Shown here: positions 19,132 through 28,756 of the stretch, in pieces
Position numbering within the stretch: the first letter of the stretch is position 1
Layout of the letters: each line of letters begins with the position of its first letter
Assembly: GCA_963765075.1 (NCBI GenBank)
Contig: CAVXVA010000008.1
Span: 930,001 to 994,000 of the forward strand
Direction: 5' to 3'
DNA length: 64,000 nucleotides
DNA from: JAENVU01 sp963765075
GTDB lineage: Bacteria; Actinomycetota; Acidimicrobiia; IMCC26256; JAENVU01
Made by a program: the position numbers and the translations under genes
Notes under the pieces: model-generated
Databases searched by the model: none
What the model saw: only the letters and a program-made list of their open reading frames with translations
Told to the model about the DNA's origin: nothing

Positions 19132-20876
19132 TTAGCGTGCGCCCCGGAGCAGCCGGCCGGGCAGTGCGCCGGTATGGGTCGCCGTCCTCGAAGGTGACCG
19201 CGCCCGACTTGACGGTGTATCGATACCCGGATGCCTCCTGCATGAGTCGGCGCCCACCGGCCGGGAGATCGTGCACCAGGTGCGGAATCCGACATTCCAA
19301 CCCCGCCAGGTCGATCACGTTCACGTCGCCGACGTAGCCGGGTGCCAGCACGCCGCGATCGAGCCAGCCCACGTGGGCGGCAGTGCGTTGGGTCTGCTGG
19401 TGCACGATCTGCTCCAGCGGGATGCGTGGCCCCGCCCTGCCGGTCGCGCGCCCAGAGCACGATCGAACTCGTGGGCATCGACGCGTCGCAGATGGCCCCG
19501 CAATGCGCGCCGGCATCGGAGAGTCCGAACAACGAGAACGGTGTGGTGATCATCTCGTAGAGGTCGTCGAAGTTGCCGTGGGCGAAGTTGAAGAGGGGGA
19601 GGTACAGCAGTTGGCCGCCGTTGCGTTCGAGCAGCGTGTCGTACACGACGCCGGCCGGGTCGGCCCCGGCCGCGCGCGCGTGCGCGCCGATCGAGTTCGC
19701 GGCGTCCATCTCGTAGTCGACGGGGTCGCTCGAGCGCGAACATGACGTCCCAACTCGACACGATCGACTTGAACAGTCCGTCGGGCAGCGTCGCCACCAT
19801 CCCCGCGTGCTCCTCGAGGATCCGTCGCTTGCGTTCGGGATCGCGGAACGCGATGACTCGTTCGGGCAACGGAAGGCCGGCGATCTCGGCCGCCGACGGA
19901 GTGAAGAGGAACGGATTCGCGGTCGCTTCCAGGCCTAGCAGGACCCCGATGGGTCGTGACGCAACCTGCGGCTTCACGTCGAGGCCGTCGGTCGCGCATC
20001 TCGCCCACGCGGGAGAAGAGATGCCGCCACCGGTCGGGGGAGTGGAACGCCTGTTGGACCGTGAAGCTCAGCGGGCGGGTGCTGGTCCGTGCGAACGCCT
20101 CGATGAGATCCATCTCGCGGTTCGCGAAGTCGTCGTCCGGGGTCTGGTACACGTCGGAGATGAGTTGGGTCACGCCCGTGCCCGATGCTCGCATCGCGTC
20201 GGCGATGGTGAGCAGCTCGCGTTCGCTCGCCGTGAGCGTTCCGATGTTGGTGCCGTCCTTGGTGCGATGGACGTCGGTGCGGCTCGTCGCGAACCCGATC
20301 GCGCCGGCGGCAAGTGCCTCGCGCGACGAGGTCGGCCATCCGGGCCAACTCGTCGTCGGAGGGCGCCTCGGTGTGGTCGGCACCGCGCTCGCCCATCACG
20401 TAGGTCCGCAGCGCGGCGTGGGGCAGGTGGGTCCCGATGTCGACGGTGTGCGGCTTGGCGTCGAGGGAGTCGAGGTATTCGGGGAAGGTCTGCCAGTCCC
20501 AGGTGAGTCCCTCGGCGAGCGCAGTGCCGGGGATGTCCTCGACGCCCTCGAGCAGGCCGATGAGCCAGTCGTGCTTCTCGACGTGCGCGGGCGCGAACCC
20601 GACGCCGCAGTTGCCCATCGCGATCGTGGTCACCCCGTGCAACGACGACGGCGCGACGATCGGATCCCACGTGACCTGGCCGTCGAAGTGGGTGTGGATG
20701 TCGACGAACCCGGGAGTGACGATGAGGCCGTCGGCGTCGATCTCGCGAGCGGCGCGGGCATCGACCGCGCCGACCGCGGTGATGATGCCGTCGGTGATCT
20801 CGACGTCGCCGACGAAGCCGGGCGCGCCGGTGCCGTCGACGATGGTGCCGTTGCGAATGACGAGTTCGGCGTTCAT
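19132..20876 (-). CDS. N-acyl-D-amino-acid deacylase / amidohydrolase family 3 (5 frame breaks)
   Basis: About 580 aa, matching D-aminoacylase length; would hydrolyse N-acyl-D-amino acids or related amides with a metal centre. Start ATG 20876 has GGAAGG upstream. MNAELVIRNGTIVDGTGAPG leads to the metal motif HTHFDGQ (residues 61-67), then MGNCGVGFAPA, GAIGFATSR, LFNFAHGNF, LFGLSDAGAHCG and the C-terminal LAPGYVGDVNVIDL. Frames change near 20330, 19985, 19735, 19440 and 19171. After removing the extra base near 19171 the protein ends GDPTGALPGRLLRGAR at 19132, the family's usual C-terminus, which strongly supports sequence error. It is divergent from the reductase-like gene at 20922. Confidence 0.82.
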
Positions 20877-20921
20877 GGGGCGAGCCTTCCACACGATGGC
20901 GGTGTGTGCGAAGGTGCAGGG

Positions 20922-21966
20922 ATGACGTACACGGTGATCCAGTGGGCCACGGGCATGGTGGGGCAAGAGGCGATCTTGGGTGTGCTCGCCCATCCCGAGT
21001 TGGAGCTTGTGGGGGCGTGGGTCCACAGCCCGGAGAAGTCAGGCAAGGACGTGGGTGAGATCTGCGGCATCGATCCCGTCGGTGTGCTGGCCACCAACGA
21101 CGTCGACGCGTTGATCGCGATGGACGCCGACTGCGTGGTCTATTCACCCGGTGCTCGCGAGCACGACGACGGTGATCAGGTTGCTCGAGTCGGGGAAGAA
21201 CGTGGTGACGCCGGTCGGGTGGATCTATCCGGGCGAGTCGCCGAAGCTCGCGGCGATCGAAGATGCGTGCCGCCGCGGCGGATCCACGCTGCACGGCACC
21301 GGCATCAATCCGGGCGGGATCACCGAGCGACTGCCCCTCCTGCTGTCGTCCTGGTGTCGCAACATCACCCACGTTCGGGCGGAGGAGTTCTCCGACATCC
21401 GGAACTACCCGACGGTCTCGGTGGTGCGCGACGTCATGATGTTCGGCACTCCACCGGAGGCGGCGAAGACCAGTCCGATGCCGACCATTCTCGGGATGGG
21501 GTTCTGCGAGTCGATCGACATGATCGCCGACGAGTTGGGCTGGAGGCTCGACGCCGAGAAGCGCACGACCCACGAGATGGCCGTCGCCACCCAGGACCTC
21601 GATTCCCCGGTCGGGGTGATCGACGCCGGGACCGTGGCCGCGCAACGGTTCACGTGGGAGGGCCTGGTCGACGGTGAACCGGTCATCACGGTGCGAGTGA
21701 ACTGGCTGATGGGGGAGGAGCACCTCGAACCGGCGTGGTCCTTCGGCGCCGAGGGGCAGCGGTTCGAAGCGGCGATCACCGCCGAGCCGCCGGTGTCGGT
21801 CGTGGTGCACGGCCTGCATCCGCCGGTCGTGGGCGAGCACCCCGAGATCGGGCTCACCGCGCCGGCCATGCACTGCGTCAACGCAGTCCCGTACGTGTGC
21901 GAGGCCGAGCCCGGACTCAAGACCTACCTCGATCTCCCGCTGATCGCCGGCCGCGCGCGTACCTGA
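20922..21966 (+). CDS. Dihydrodipicolinate-reductase-like NAD(P)-binding protein (1 frame break)
   Basis: About 347 aa. The N-terminus MTYTVIQWATGMVGQEAILG is a Rossmann entry (G-x-x-G) typical of the DapB-like/amine-dehydrogenase-like proteins of actinobacteria, followed by VGAWVHSPEKSGKDVGEICG, GINPGG and SWCRNITHVRAEEFSDIRNY. The C-terminal half is an alpha/beta domain of unknown ligand. A single frame change near 21148 (CCCGG where CCGG restores YSPVLASTTTVIRLLESG) splits the reading frame. GCAGGG precedes ATG 20922 closely. It probably reduces a small carbonyl/imine; a role in lysine synthesis is not supported, since these paralogues usually sit among lipid and xenobiotic genes, as here. 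Confidence 0.8.
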
Positions 21967-21980
21967 CCGCGTCGCCGCCG

Positions 21981-22675
21981 TCAGGTACGGCTGGGATCGA
22001 CCACGGGTTGCATGAACACGCGGACCTCGGACTCGTCGAAGAGTTCGGGGAGAACCCAGCCGTCGACCCGGCGGCGCAGCCGAAACTGGATATTCGGTCC
22101 GCCGTGGATCGTCTCCTCGATCTGAAACCCATCGATCCACCGATCACCGAAGCGCAGGTGAACCTCGCATTCGAGGGGTCGCTCCGCGCGTGTGATGGGT
22201 GCGATCGGGACTTCGACGGGAAGCTCCGGGGCGCTCTCGACCTCGAACTCGGTCTCGTTGGTGAGGTCGATCGCGGGCGCGACGACCTCCGGTGGCGAGT
22301 CGTCGACGTCGACGAGCTGAGGGGTGCGAGCCGGGTCGATCGTGCCGCCGATGATGGTGCCTGCGCCCTGGTCGGCGGCACCGAGCGACACGGTCGCCGC
22401 GGGCAGCGGTGGTGCGGCGAGGAACATCGCGAGCCGGTCGATGGATCGCGCGAGTCGAGCGTGGTTGGTGTGTTCGGTTTCGAGTTGGCGCCGGAGGGTG
22501 TCGTTGACGGTGCTCGCGCGACTCGAGCGCGCTCGAGCATCTCGATGTCACGACGGGCGAGTTCCTCATGCAGGTTCGTGAGTTCGATCCGCAGCACGTT
22601 CACTTGCATGCGGGCCGTCTCGGCGTGGACGGCGGCCAGCTCAGCTGCTCGCGTCCGTTGCCGCTTCCACCTCAC
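21981..22675 (-). CDS. Hypothetical protein with N-terminal coiled coil (1 frame break)
   Basis: About 231 aa, convergent with the preceding gene. GTG at 22675 has GAGGGGGACGGGTT upstream. Residues 1-85 are heptad-rich, basic then acidic (RTRAAELAAVHAETARMQVN, ELARRDIEMLERAR, NDTLRRQLETEHTNHARL) and predict a coiled coil. After a frame change near 22525 the protein continues into a Pro/Val-rich middle and a C-terminal segment CEVHLRFGDRWIDGFQIEET...RLRRRVDGWVLPELFDESEVRV that looks like a small beta domain. I do not recognise the family; a scaffold or regulatory role is only a guess. Confidence 0.6.
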
Positions 22676-22774
22676 AACCCGTCCCCCTCGAAGTCCTGGC
22701 GGGCACGGTACGCCGCGTAGAGGCTCAGTTGGTGGAATCTCGCGGCCCGCGGGTGCCGGGCCGGGTTCGACCGC

Positions 22775-23562
22775 TCAGAGTGGTGTGAAGGGAATGGTGA
22801 AGGCGGGCGACTCCACGCCGCCGTCGACCTCGAAGATCTTGCCGGTGACCCAACTCGAGGCGTCGGAACCGAGGTACACGACGGCCGCGGCGACGTCGGC
22901 CGGTTGGCCGATCCGTTGCATCGGCGTCCCCGTTTCCAGCTGCCGGCGCACGGAGTCGTCGGTGAGGACGTGCTCGAGCGCGGCGGTCTCGACGCCGCCG
23001 ACTTCGATGGCATTGACGCGCACCTTCGGCGCCAACTCGGGGGCCATCGCCCGGGTCATCATCGAGAGGGCCGCTTTGGCGGTGGCGTAGGCGACGAAGC
23101 ACGGCTGCACCATGCTCGCCGCACGCGACGAGATGTTGACCACGCTGCCGCCATCACCCGCCACCATGTGGGGGACGCAGAGCTGGGTCAGCGAGAACGC
23201 GGCGATCACGTTGAAGGTGAACGCGCCTTCCATCGCCCGAATGCTGGTGTGCATCACCGGGCGAGGGTCCCAGCCGCCCGCGTTGTTGACGAGCACGTCG
23301 ATACGGCCGAACTCGGCCATGGCCGCCTCGACGAGGGCGGCACGCTGGTCGTTGTCGGTCACGTCGGTCGGGACCGTTTTGGCCCGCCGGCCGAGGCCGC
23401 GGATCTGCTCCGCGACCGACTCGAGGTCGGCGGCGGTGCGGGCGGCGAGCACGATGTCGGCCCCGGCCTCGGCCAGGCCGAGTGCGCAGCCGGCGCCGAT
23501 CCCTTGCCCGCTCCGGTGACAATGGCGACGCGATCGGTGAGGTCGAACCGGTTCATGATCAT
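22775..23562 (-). CDS. SDR family oxidoreductase (FabG-like, 1 frame break)
   Basis: About 262 aa classical SDR. TGAGQGIGAG restores the cofactor loop once one missing base near 23505 is supplied; then LVNNAGGWDP (NNAG), catalytic Ser in VVNISSRAAS, YATAKAALS giving the Y-x-x-x-K pair, VRVNAIEVGGVET and the C-terminal GKIFEVDGGVESPAF. The sequence is a typical 3-oxoacyl or hydroxysteroid-type dehydrogenase. Starts at 23562 (MIMNRFDL) or 23556 are both possible; neither has a strong ribosome-binding site. It is divergent from the enoyl-CoA hydratase at 23609 with 46 bp between, and together they suggest acyl-CoA or ring-fragment oxidation. Confidence 0.82.
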
Positions 23563-23608
23563 CGTGGCAGAGTAACGACCTGCAGCCACCGAGGAATGGG
23601 AACTCATC

Positions 23609-24446
23609 ATGACCGAACCGCTTCTGGTCGACATCGCCGAAGGTGTCGCCACGATCACCCTCAATCGTCCCGAGGCGCGCAACGCACTCAACCGGGCGGT
23701 CCGCCGGCGGTTGCCCGCGGTCATCACCGAACTGGAAGCCGACGACGACGTCGACGTCATGATCCTCACGGGCGCGGATCCCGCGTTCTCGGCCGGCGTG
23801 GACCTGAAGGAGTTCGGTGCCGGCGATGTCGGTGGCGACGAGCTGCGGTCCGGCGCGGGCGCACCCGGGCCCGAGAGTGTCGACATGGGCGGGCGCAGTC
23901 GAGACGGGCAGCTCCCGTGGCGTGGAGCATTGCCACCCCGTACGAAGCTGCTGATCGGTGCCGTCAACGGGGTCGCGGTCACGGGCGGGCTCGAACTTGC
24001 GCTGGCGTGCGATTTCCTCATCGCGTCCGATCGTGCCCGCTTCGCCGACACCCATGCCCGAGTGGGCGTCATGCCCGGGTGGGGACTGACCGTGTTGTTG
24101 CCCCAGCGGGTCGGGGTGGCGCGGGCGCGCGAGATGAGCGTGACCGGCAACTTCGTCGATGCGCAGCTCGCGTACGACTGGGGTCTGGTCAACCACGTCG
24201 TGCCGCACGACGATCTGCTCGGCGTACTGCGGCCAACTCGCCGCCGACTGTCGCAGCGTCGACCAACTCGGAGTGCGCCGCATGCTCTCGACCTACGACC
24301 GGAACTCCCTCGTCACCGGCGAGGAAGCCTGGCGCATCGAGGACGAGGTGTCCCGGAGTTGGGAAGGTCCGGGCTTCGATCCGGCGGAGATCGAGAAGCG
24401 GCGCCACGGCATCATGGAACGCGGCCGCGCCCAAACTCAGCAGTAG
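23609..24446 (+). CDS. Enoyl-CoA hydratase/isomerase family protein (1 frame break)
   Basis: About 278 aa crotonase-fold enzyme. Visible landmarks: ATITLNRPEARNALN (residues 14-28), the first oxyanion-hole loop AFSAGVDLKEF, a roughly 35-residue polar insertion (GGDELRSGAG... GQLPWRG), the second oxyanion loop AVNGVAVTGGLELALACD, and the active-site region ARFADTHARVGVMPGWG. One extra C near 24228 breaks the frame; without it the protein continues VLRQLAADCRSVDQL to MERGRAQTQQ. GAGG lies upstream of ATG 23609. Two identical 47-bp palindromic repeats follow the stop. Likely acts on an acyl-CoA; which one is not readable. Confidence 0.85.
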
Positions 24447-24465
24447 GAACGCCCACCACCCCGGC

Positions 24466-24512
24466 GCGTTTGGCACCTGGTGGCGCGGAGCGGATCAGGA
24501 TCCGCCAAACGC
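24466..24512. repeat. 47-bp structured repeat, family B copy 1
   Basis: Outer stem GCGTTTGGC (24466-24474) with perfect complement GCCAAACGC (24504-24512); inside, CCTG pairs with CAGG. Identical over 47 bp to 24538-24584. It begins 20 bp after the hydratase stop codon. Confidence 0.9.
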
Positions 24513-24537
24513 TCGTGGTGGGATGACGGCAACCGGT

Positions 24538-24584
24538 GCGTTTGGCACCTGGTGGCGCGGAGCGGATCAGGATCCGCCAAACGC
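24538..24584. repeat. 47-bp structured repeat, family B copy 2
   Basis: Exact copy of 24466-24512, 72 bp further on. Its last base overlaps the complement of the TAG stop codon (24584-24586) of the convergent amidohydrolase gene, so it sits at the 3' ends of both neighbouring transcripts. Confidence 0.9.
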
Positions 24585-25772
24585 TAGGAGGGCGACGGGC
24601 GACCAGTGAGGCGAACGGCGTTGTCGTGGAGGATCTTGCCCTGGTCGGCGACGTCGAACTCCTTCACCTCGACGGCGTAGTCGAGCGGGTGCGGCATGCC
24701 TTCGATGTGGGGCCAGTCGGATCCGAAGATCACCCGATCGGTGCCCATGAGCTCGGCGATCTCGTGGACGTCGTCCTCCCAGAACGGGTTGATCCACACG
24801 TTCTTTCGGAACGTCTCGATCGGGTCCTCCGGGAAGAAGCCGGGGATTCGGCGGTGCTGCGACGCGAGCTTGCGAAACAGGTCGGGCAGGAACTCGCTCC
24901 CGTTCTCGACACTGGCGACCCGGATGCCCGGGAAGCGAGTGAAGAAGCGGTCGAAGATCAGGCTCGCGAGGAAGTCGTAGATCGCGCGCTCCATGTGGAG
25001 CATCTTGATGCTCGGCCCCATGTTGCCGCCGCCGAAGTTGGCGCTGAATCCGTCGGCCGCGTATCCGTTGGCGGTGTAGCCACTGTCGCCCGCGTGGACC
25101 ACGACGGTGAGTCCGGCTTCCTGGACTCGTGACCAGAACGGATCGAACTCGGGGCTCGCCGGGAGTGCGCGCGCCATTGCGCGTGAACTGCGCGGCCGGG
25201 CGCATCACGATCATGCGTGCGCCGCGCTCGATCGCAAACTCGAGTTCGGAGATGGCCCAGTCCTGGTCGGCGAGCGAGAAGTAGGGGGCGGCGAAGATCT
25301 TGTCCTGGTAGGCGAAGCCCCAGTCCTCCTCGACCCAGCGGTTGAACGCGGTGAACGTGAGGGTGAACGCCTCGACGTCGGGGAGCAGCAACTCCTCGTA
25401 GAGCATGCCGAGCGTCGGGAACATCCAGACGCCTTCGAGGCCCTGGTCGTTCAGCACCTGCACGCGGGCGTCCCGGTCGCGGTACTCAGGGCGGATCGGC
25501 TCGCGGTCCTGGAGGAACTCGAGTGGGTTCCGGCCGTCGGGGTTGCCGCGGAAGTAATCGTGCATCGCGCCGGCCTTGGCGATCGGGTCGAACGTCGGGT
25601 TGGTGACGACCTTGCTCACCCGACCGCCGACCACCTGGTACTTGCGGCCGTCGATGTCGCACCACTGCACGCAGCGCGGCCCGAGTCGGGGGTCGAGGTG
25701 TCGGGTGAAGGCGTCGAGCGCTTCGTAGTAGTGGTTGTCGGCGTCGAAGACGGGACCCTCGTACATCGTCAT
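24584..25772 (-). CDS. Amidohydrolase family 2 (metal-dependent TIM-barrel hydrolase, 1 frame break)
   Basis: About 395 aa. Residues run FDADNHYYEALDAFTRHLD (the D-x-N-x-Y/H variant of the family's first metal motif), VFDADNH, WMFPTLGMLYEELL, GARMIVMRPAAQ, TVVVHAGDSGY (metal His), FPGIRVASVENGSEFLPDL, and VIFGSDWPHIEG with the conserved metal Asp. This is the COG2159 group that includes ACMSD-like decarboxylases. Frame change near 25180. ATG 25766 (MYEGPVFD) has GGGGGG at proper distance and is a better start than 25772. Last gene of a four-gene operon; a KstR-like palindrome stands 10 nt upstream. Confidence 0.83.
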
Positions 25773-25782
25773 CCCCCCAGTG

Positions 25783-25796
25783 TAGAACGCGTTCTA
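25783..25796. promoter_or_regulatory. KstR-like TetR-family operator
   Basis: TAGAACGCGTTCTA is a perfect 14-bp palindrome with AAC-N2-GTT half-sites, the arrangement of the KstR cholesterol/lipid regulator box in actinobacteria. It overlaps the stop codon of the PhyH gene (25794-25796) and lies just upstream of the amidohydrolase start. No TetR regulator is encoded nearby, so the cognate protein would act in trans. Confidence 0.6.
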
Positions 25797-26664
25797 GTCC
25801 TTTGCGCCGACGGGCCACACCAACGGGTGGTCGGGGCCGGTCAGGGCGGTTCCGTTCGTCCAGTCACGCTGGTGGGCTTTCAGCGGTGCGCCCGGGCGAA
25901 GGTGGGTGCGGGCATCGTCGCCGCAGTACCGGACCGAGATGGCCCGTCGGCGCGTGGTGGCCGACGTGTTGGGCCCCGCCGCGTGGAGGGTGCGGGCGTG
26001 GTGCACCACGACGTCGCCGGGCGCGGTGCTGAACGTGATGACCTCGCACTCGCCCGCGGCCTCGAGCGCGTCGACGTCGGGCACGGTCAGACCCTCGGTG
26101 CCGGGGATGGCCATCGTGCTCACGAACAGGTTCGGCCGGTAGGTCGCGTCCCACCGGTGGGAACCGCGGACGTACCGCACGGCGCCGGTCTCGGGGGTGA
26201 CGAGATCGAGGGGACACCACGTGGTCGCGAGTTGGTCGCCGTCGACGTGGAAGTAGCCGAGGTCCTGATGCCACGCCGTGCGTTCCGACGCGCCGGGTTC
26301 CTTGACCAACACGCTGTCCTCGTACAACCACAGGTGATCGCTCCCGAGCAACTGCGGCGATCAGGCGCGGGAGTTCGCTCGCACACGCGAACGCGGCGAA
26401 CTCGGAGATCTCCCGCCAGTGGTCGACGCCGCTCACGAACGACCCCGCCGACGGCCCGGTTCGCAAGACGACTTCGCCGGCGTCTTCGAGCGCTCGCCCC
26501 ATCGCCGAGAGGTCGGCTGCCGCGGTCGAGGCGAGGGCCCGCTCGACCGGCTCCGCCATTGCGTGCACGACGTCGGCGTCGAGCGCGCCGCGGAGACACA
26601 CGACCCCATCGGCCGCGAACGCGGCCCGCTCCTCGGCGGTGACGGATCGCAGCGTGTCGCTCAT
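25794..26664 (-). CDS. PhyH-family dioxygenase (1 frame break)
   Basis: About 290 aa Fe(II)/2-oxoglutarate oxygenase. Iron ligands appear as H-x-D in TAWHQDLGYF and a distal His in VVHHARTLHAAGPN; MRGSH-type core seen as VRYVRGSHRWDATY; RRRAISVRYCGDD is a candidate 2-oxoglutarate arginine region. The frame breaks near 26352, where one extra C (GCGGCG for GGGCG) separates SELPRLIA from QLLGSDHLWLYEDSV. ATG 26664 overlaps the SDR stop (ATGA), showing translational coupling. Its C-terminus differs from the 2496 PhyH protein, so they are distant paralogues. Confidence 0.82.
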
Positions 26665-27413
26665 GCCGAGATCGAGAAGCCGCCGTCGACGGGCAGGGTC
26701 TGGCCGGTGACGAACCGGGCGGCGGGGCTGGCCAGGAAGGCAACGACCGGGGCGATGTCCTCCGGCGTGCCGATGCGGGCGAGGGGAGTCCGGGCGATCA
26801 GCGGATCGATCATGGACGGGAATTCGAGCATCGGTGCGGTCATCCCGGTCTCGATCAGGCCGGGGGCAACGGCGTTCACGCGGATCCCATCGGCCGCCCA
26901 CGCGTGCGCCAGGGTGCGGGTGATCCCGAGGATGCCGGTCTTCGCGGCACCGTACCCGGGGGTGATCTCGATCCCGAAGTAGCTGGCCATCGACGCCAGG
27001 TTCACGATGCTGGCCCCACCCTCGAACGAGCTCGCAGCCAGGAGGTCGCGGCACGCGGTGGCCAAGCGGAACGCGCCGGTCAGGTTGATGGCGACCGAGG
27101 TCGCGAACACGTCGGGGTCGTATTCACTCTTCCCGCCGGGCAGTACCTCACCGGCGTTGTTCACCAAGACGTCGAGCGCGGGAAGTGCAGCCGCCATCGC
27201 GTCGATGTCGGCGACCTCGGTCAGGCGCAGTTGGTGGTAGGTGTATCCGTCGAGGTCGACGTCGTAGTCGTCGCGGGCGGGCCGGGTGCCGCTCACGTGC
27301 ACGGTCGCACCCGCGTGGTCGAACTCGGCGGCAATGGCCCGACCGATGCCGTTGGTGCCGCCGGTGACCAGGACGGTCGCGCCGGTGAAATCGAATGTCA
27401 CCCCATCGGTCAT
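26661..27413 (-). CDS. SDR family oxidoreductase
   Basis: A 250-aa intact short-chain dehydrogenase. TGGTNGIGRA (residues 17-26) is the cofactor loop; VSGTRPARDDYDVD suggests an Arg-containing NADP-type pocket; LVNNAGEVLPGG, VNLASMASYFG with catalytic Ser, and GYGAAKTGILG giving Y-x-x-x-K follow; PGLIETGM and TGQTLPVDGGFSISA close the fold. Both ends overlap neighbours by ATGA (start with the MBL stop, stop with the PhyH start), so it is the second cistron of a coupled operon. Expected to oxidise or reduce an alcohol/ketone made by the operon's hydrolase or dioxygenase. Confidence 0.9.
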   Translation of the reverse strand: MTDGVTFDFTGATVLVTGGTNGIGRAIAAEFDHAGATVHVSGTRPARDDYDVDLDGYTYHQLRLTEVADIDAMAAALPALDVLVNNAGEVLPGGKSEYDPDVFATSVAINLTGAFRLATACRDLLAASSFEGGASIVNLASMASYFGIEITPGYGAAKTGILGITRTLAHAWAADGIRVNAVAPGLIETGMTAPMLEFPSMIDPLIARTPLARIGTPEDIAPVVAFLASPAARFVTGQTLPVDGGFSISA

Positions 27414-28693
27414 GCGGACGCTCCGGCATCGAGTGCGGTCTGCGCCGTCGCGATCTGGTGGCGGAGCCATCCGGCGAGCCAGAAGTTCTTTGCGTCGGGT
27501 TGGGCGAGTAGCGCCTGATGAACGGCGACGAAGGTTTCGAGTGCGTCGGTGTCGTCGGGGGACGCGGCCAGCGCCATCTCGAGGAGATGGACCGCCTCGA
27601 CGAGGTCGCCCTGCTCGAGTCGTGCCCGGGCGGCGGCCACGATCGGTGCGGTGCCTCCGGCGAGGGCCACCACTTCCGGCCACACCGCGTTCGCCGGCGT
27701 GGCGTACAGCTCTGTGGTGGACCGGGCGTGGAACCAGCCGGCGTAGCCCTCCCAGATTGCTCGCACCGACCATGAGATCTTCCCGTACCCCTCGCCCACC
27801 GAGATCTCGTCGGGGGGTACGACCTCGCGCATCACGGTGGTGAGATCCTGCCCTTCGTTCATGCGCCGCACGGTCTCGTCGTGGACCCAGGCCACGCAGT
27901 CGTGGAGCCGGTCGAGCTCCCGGCGGATCGTGGCCGCGCCCGTGATCGGCGCGAAGTGGCCGCTCGCAAGCACCTCCGGCTCGAGCGCACGCACCGTCCG
28001 GATGGCATCGAGGAAAGGGAGCGCGAATCGGAGTCGGTCGGCGCGCAGTGTGACCAGGTTCGGGAAGTGACCGAACAGCGCCGAGAAGACGTTGCCCACC
28101 AGCGCGACCTTGGTCTGGGGCAACCAGATGACGGTCGAGTCGACGGTCTCGCCGCCCGGCGTGGAGATGCACTCGATACGGGTATCGCCGAGCGTGATCT
28201 CGTACCGGTCGTCGAAGAGGATGTCGGGGGTCGGAATCGATTGGCCGGGGATCGGCGCGTCGGCCGGTTGCGCCTTGATGAACGCGTCGGCCTGGGCGAT
28301 CGCGTTGGCCCAGTAAGGCTGGGATCGCTTCACCCGGAATCGATGGATCCGTGCGTCGTCGGCCTGACAGAACGGGTTGTTGGCCTGGGCGACGAGTTGG
28401 GTCCCCGGGTCCCGGAACGTGTCGACGCCGCCGACGTGATCGACGTGGCCCTGGGTCAGCAGGATGTAGCGGATCGGACCGGTGTCGATCTCGTCGTAGA
28501 GCCGTCGGTGGTGCCCCGACTCGAACCCCATCCCCGTGTTGACGACAACTCGGCCGTCGGACGTGACGATGAGGAACGAGTTCGACAGGCCCGCGGAGAG
28601 CCAGACGCCGGGTGCGACGGGCTCGGCGGCCGTCATCGACGCCGGGCGGATCTCGGACGCGGGTGGACGGTTGCGGATGAGTTCGGACGGCAC
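27410..28693 (-). CDS. MBL-fold hydrolase with alkylsulfatase-type C-terminal domain
   Basis: A 427-aa metallo-beta-lactamase-fold protein. The N-terminal half holds the metal motif as TQGHVDHVGG (Q81, H83, D85, H86), so the usual first His of T-H-x-H-x-D-H is Gln; later ligands are in ISTPGGETVDS and ASGHFAPI. The C-terminal part (VGEGYGKISWSVRAIWEGYAGWFHARSTTELY and LEQGDLVEAVHLLEMALAASPDD) matches the alkyl-sulfatase dimerisation domain. The protein is shorter than SdsA1-type sulfatases (about 650 aa) and lacks a signal peptide. GTG 28693 follows TAAGGT by 7 nt (leaderless). First gene of the operon. An ester or sulfate-ester hydrolase is likely. Confidence 0.85.
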   Translation of the reverse strand: MPSELIRNRPPASEIRPASMTAAEPVAPGVWLSAGLSNSFLIVTSDGRVVVNTGMGFESGHHRRLYDEIDTGPIRYILLTQGHVDHVGGVDTFRDPGTQLVAQANNPFCQADDARIHRFRVKRSQPYWANAIAQADAFIKAQPADAPIPGQSIPTPDILFDDRYEITLGDTRIECISTPGGETVDSTVIWLPQTKVALVGNVFSALFGHFPNLVTLRADRLRFALPFLDAIRTVRALEPEVLASGHFAPITGAATIRRELDRLHDCVAWVHDETVRRMNEGQDLTTVMREVVPPDEISVGEGYGKISWSVRAIWEGYAGWFHARSTTELYATPANAVWPEVVALAGGTAPIVAAARARLEQGDLVEAVHLLEMALAASPDDTDALETFVAVHQALLAQPDAKNFWLAGWLRHQIATAQTALDAGASA

Positions 28694-28700
28694 GGCGGGG

Positions 28701-28706
28701 ACCTTA
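28701..28706 (-). promoter_or_regulatory. Operon promoter -10 box (leaderless)
   Basis: Minus-strand TAAGGT, 7 nt before GTG 28693, with CTGACG 18 bp further upstream as a -35 element. It would drive the four-gene MBL-SDR-PhyH-amidohydrolase operon with transcription starting at or next to the start codon. Confidence 0.5.
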
Positions 28707-28756
28707 GAAGGATCGGGCGGATGCCGTCAGGTACGTGGTTCGGTGTCCGGGTCAGC

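Noticed and set aside
18599..19516. Fusion of the D-aminoacylase tail with the lipoprotein in one 305-codon frame
   Set aside because: The fusion arises only from the frame error near 19171. The lipoprotein has its own GGGAGG and ATG at 19051, and the corrected amidase ends at 19132.
24466..24584. tRNA-like cloverleaf in the 47-bp repeats
   Set aside because: At 47 nt with no anticodon arm, T-loop consensus or CCA end, the folds do not fit a tRNA.
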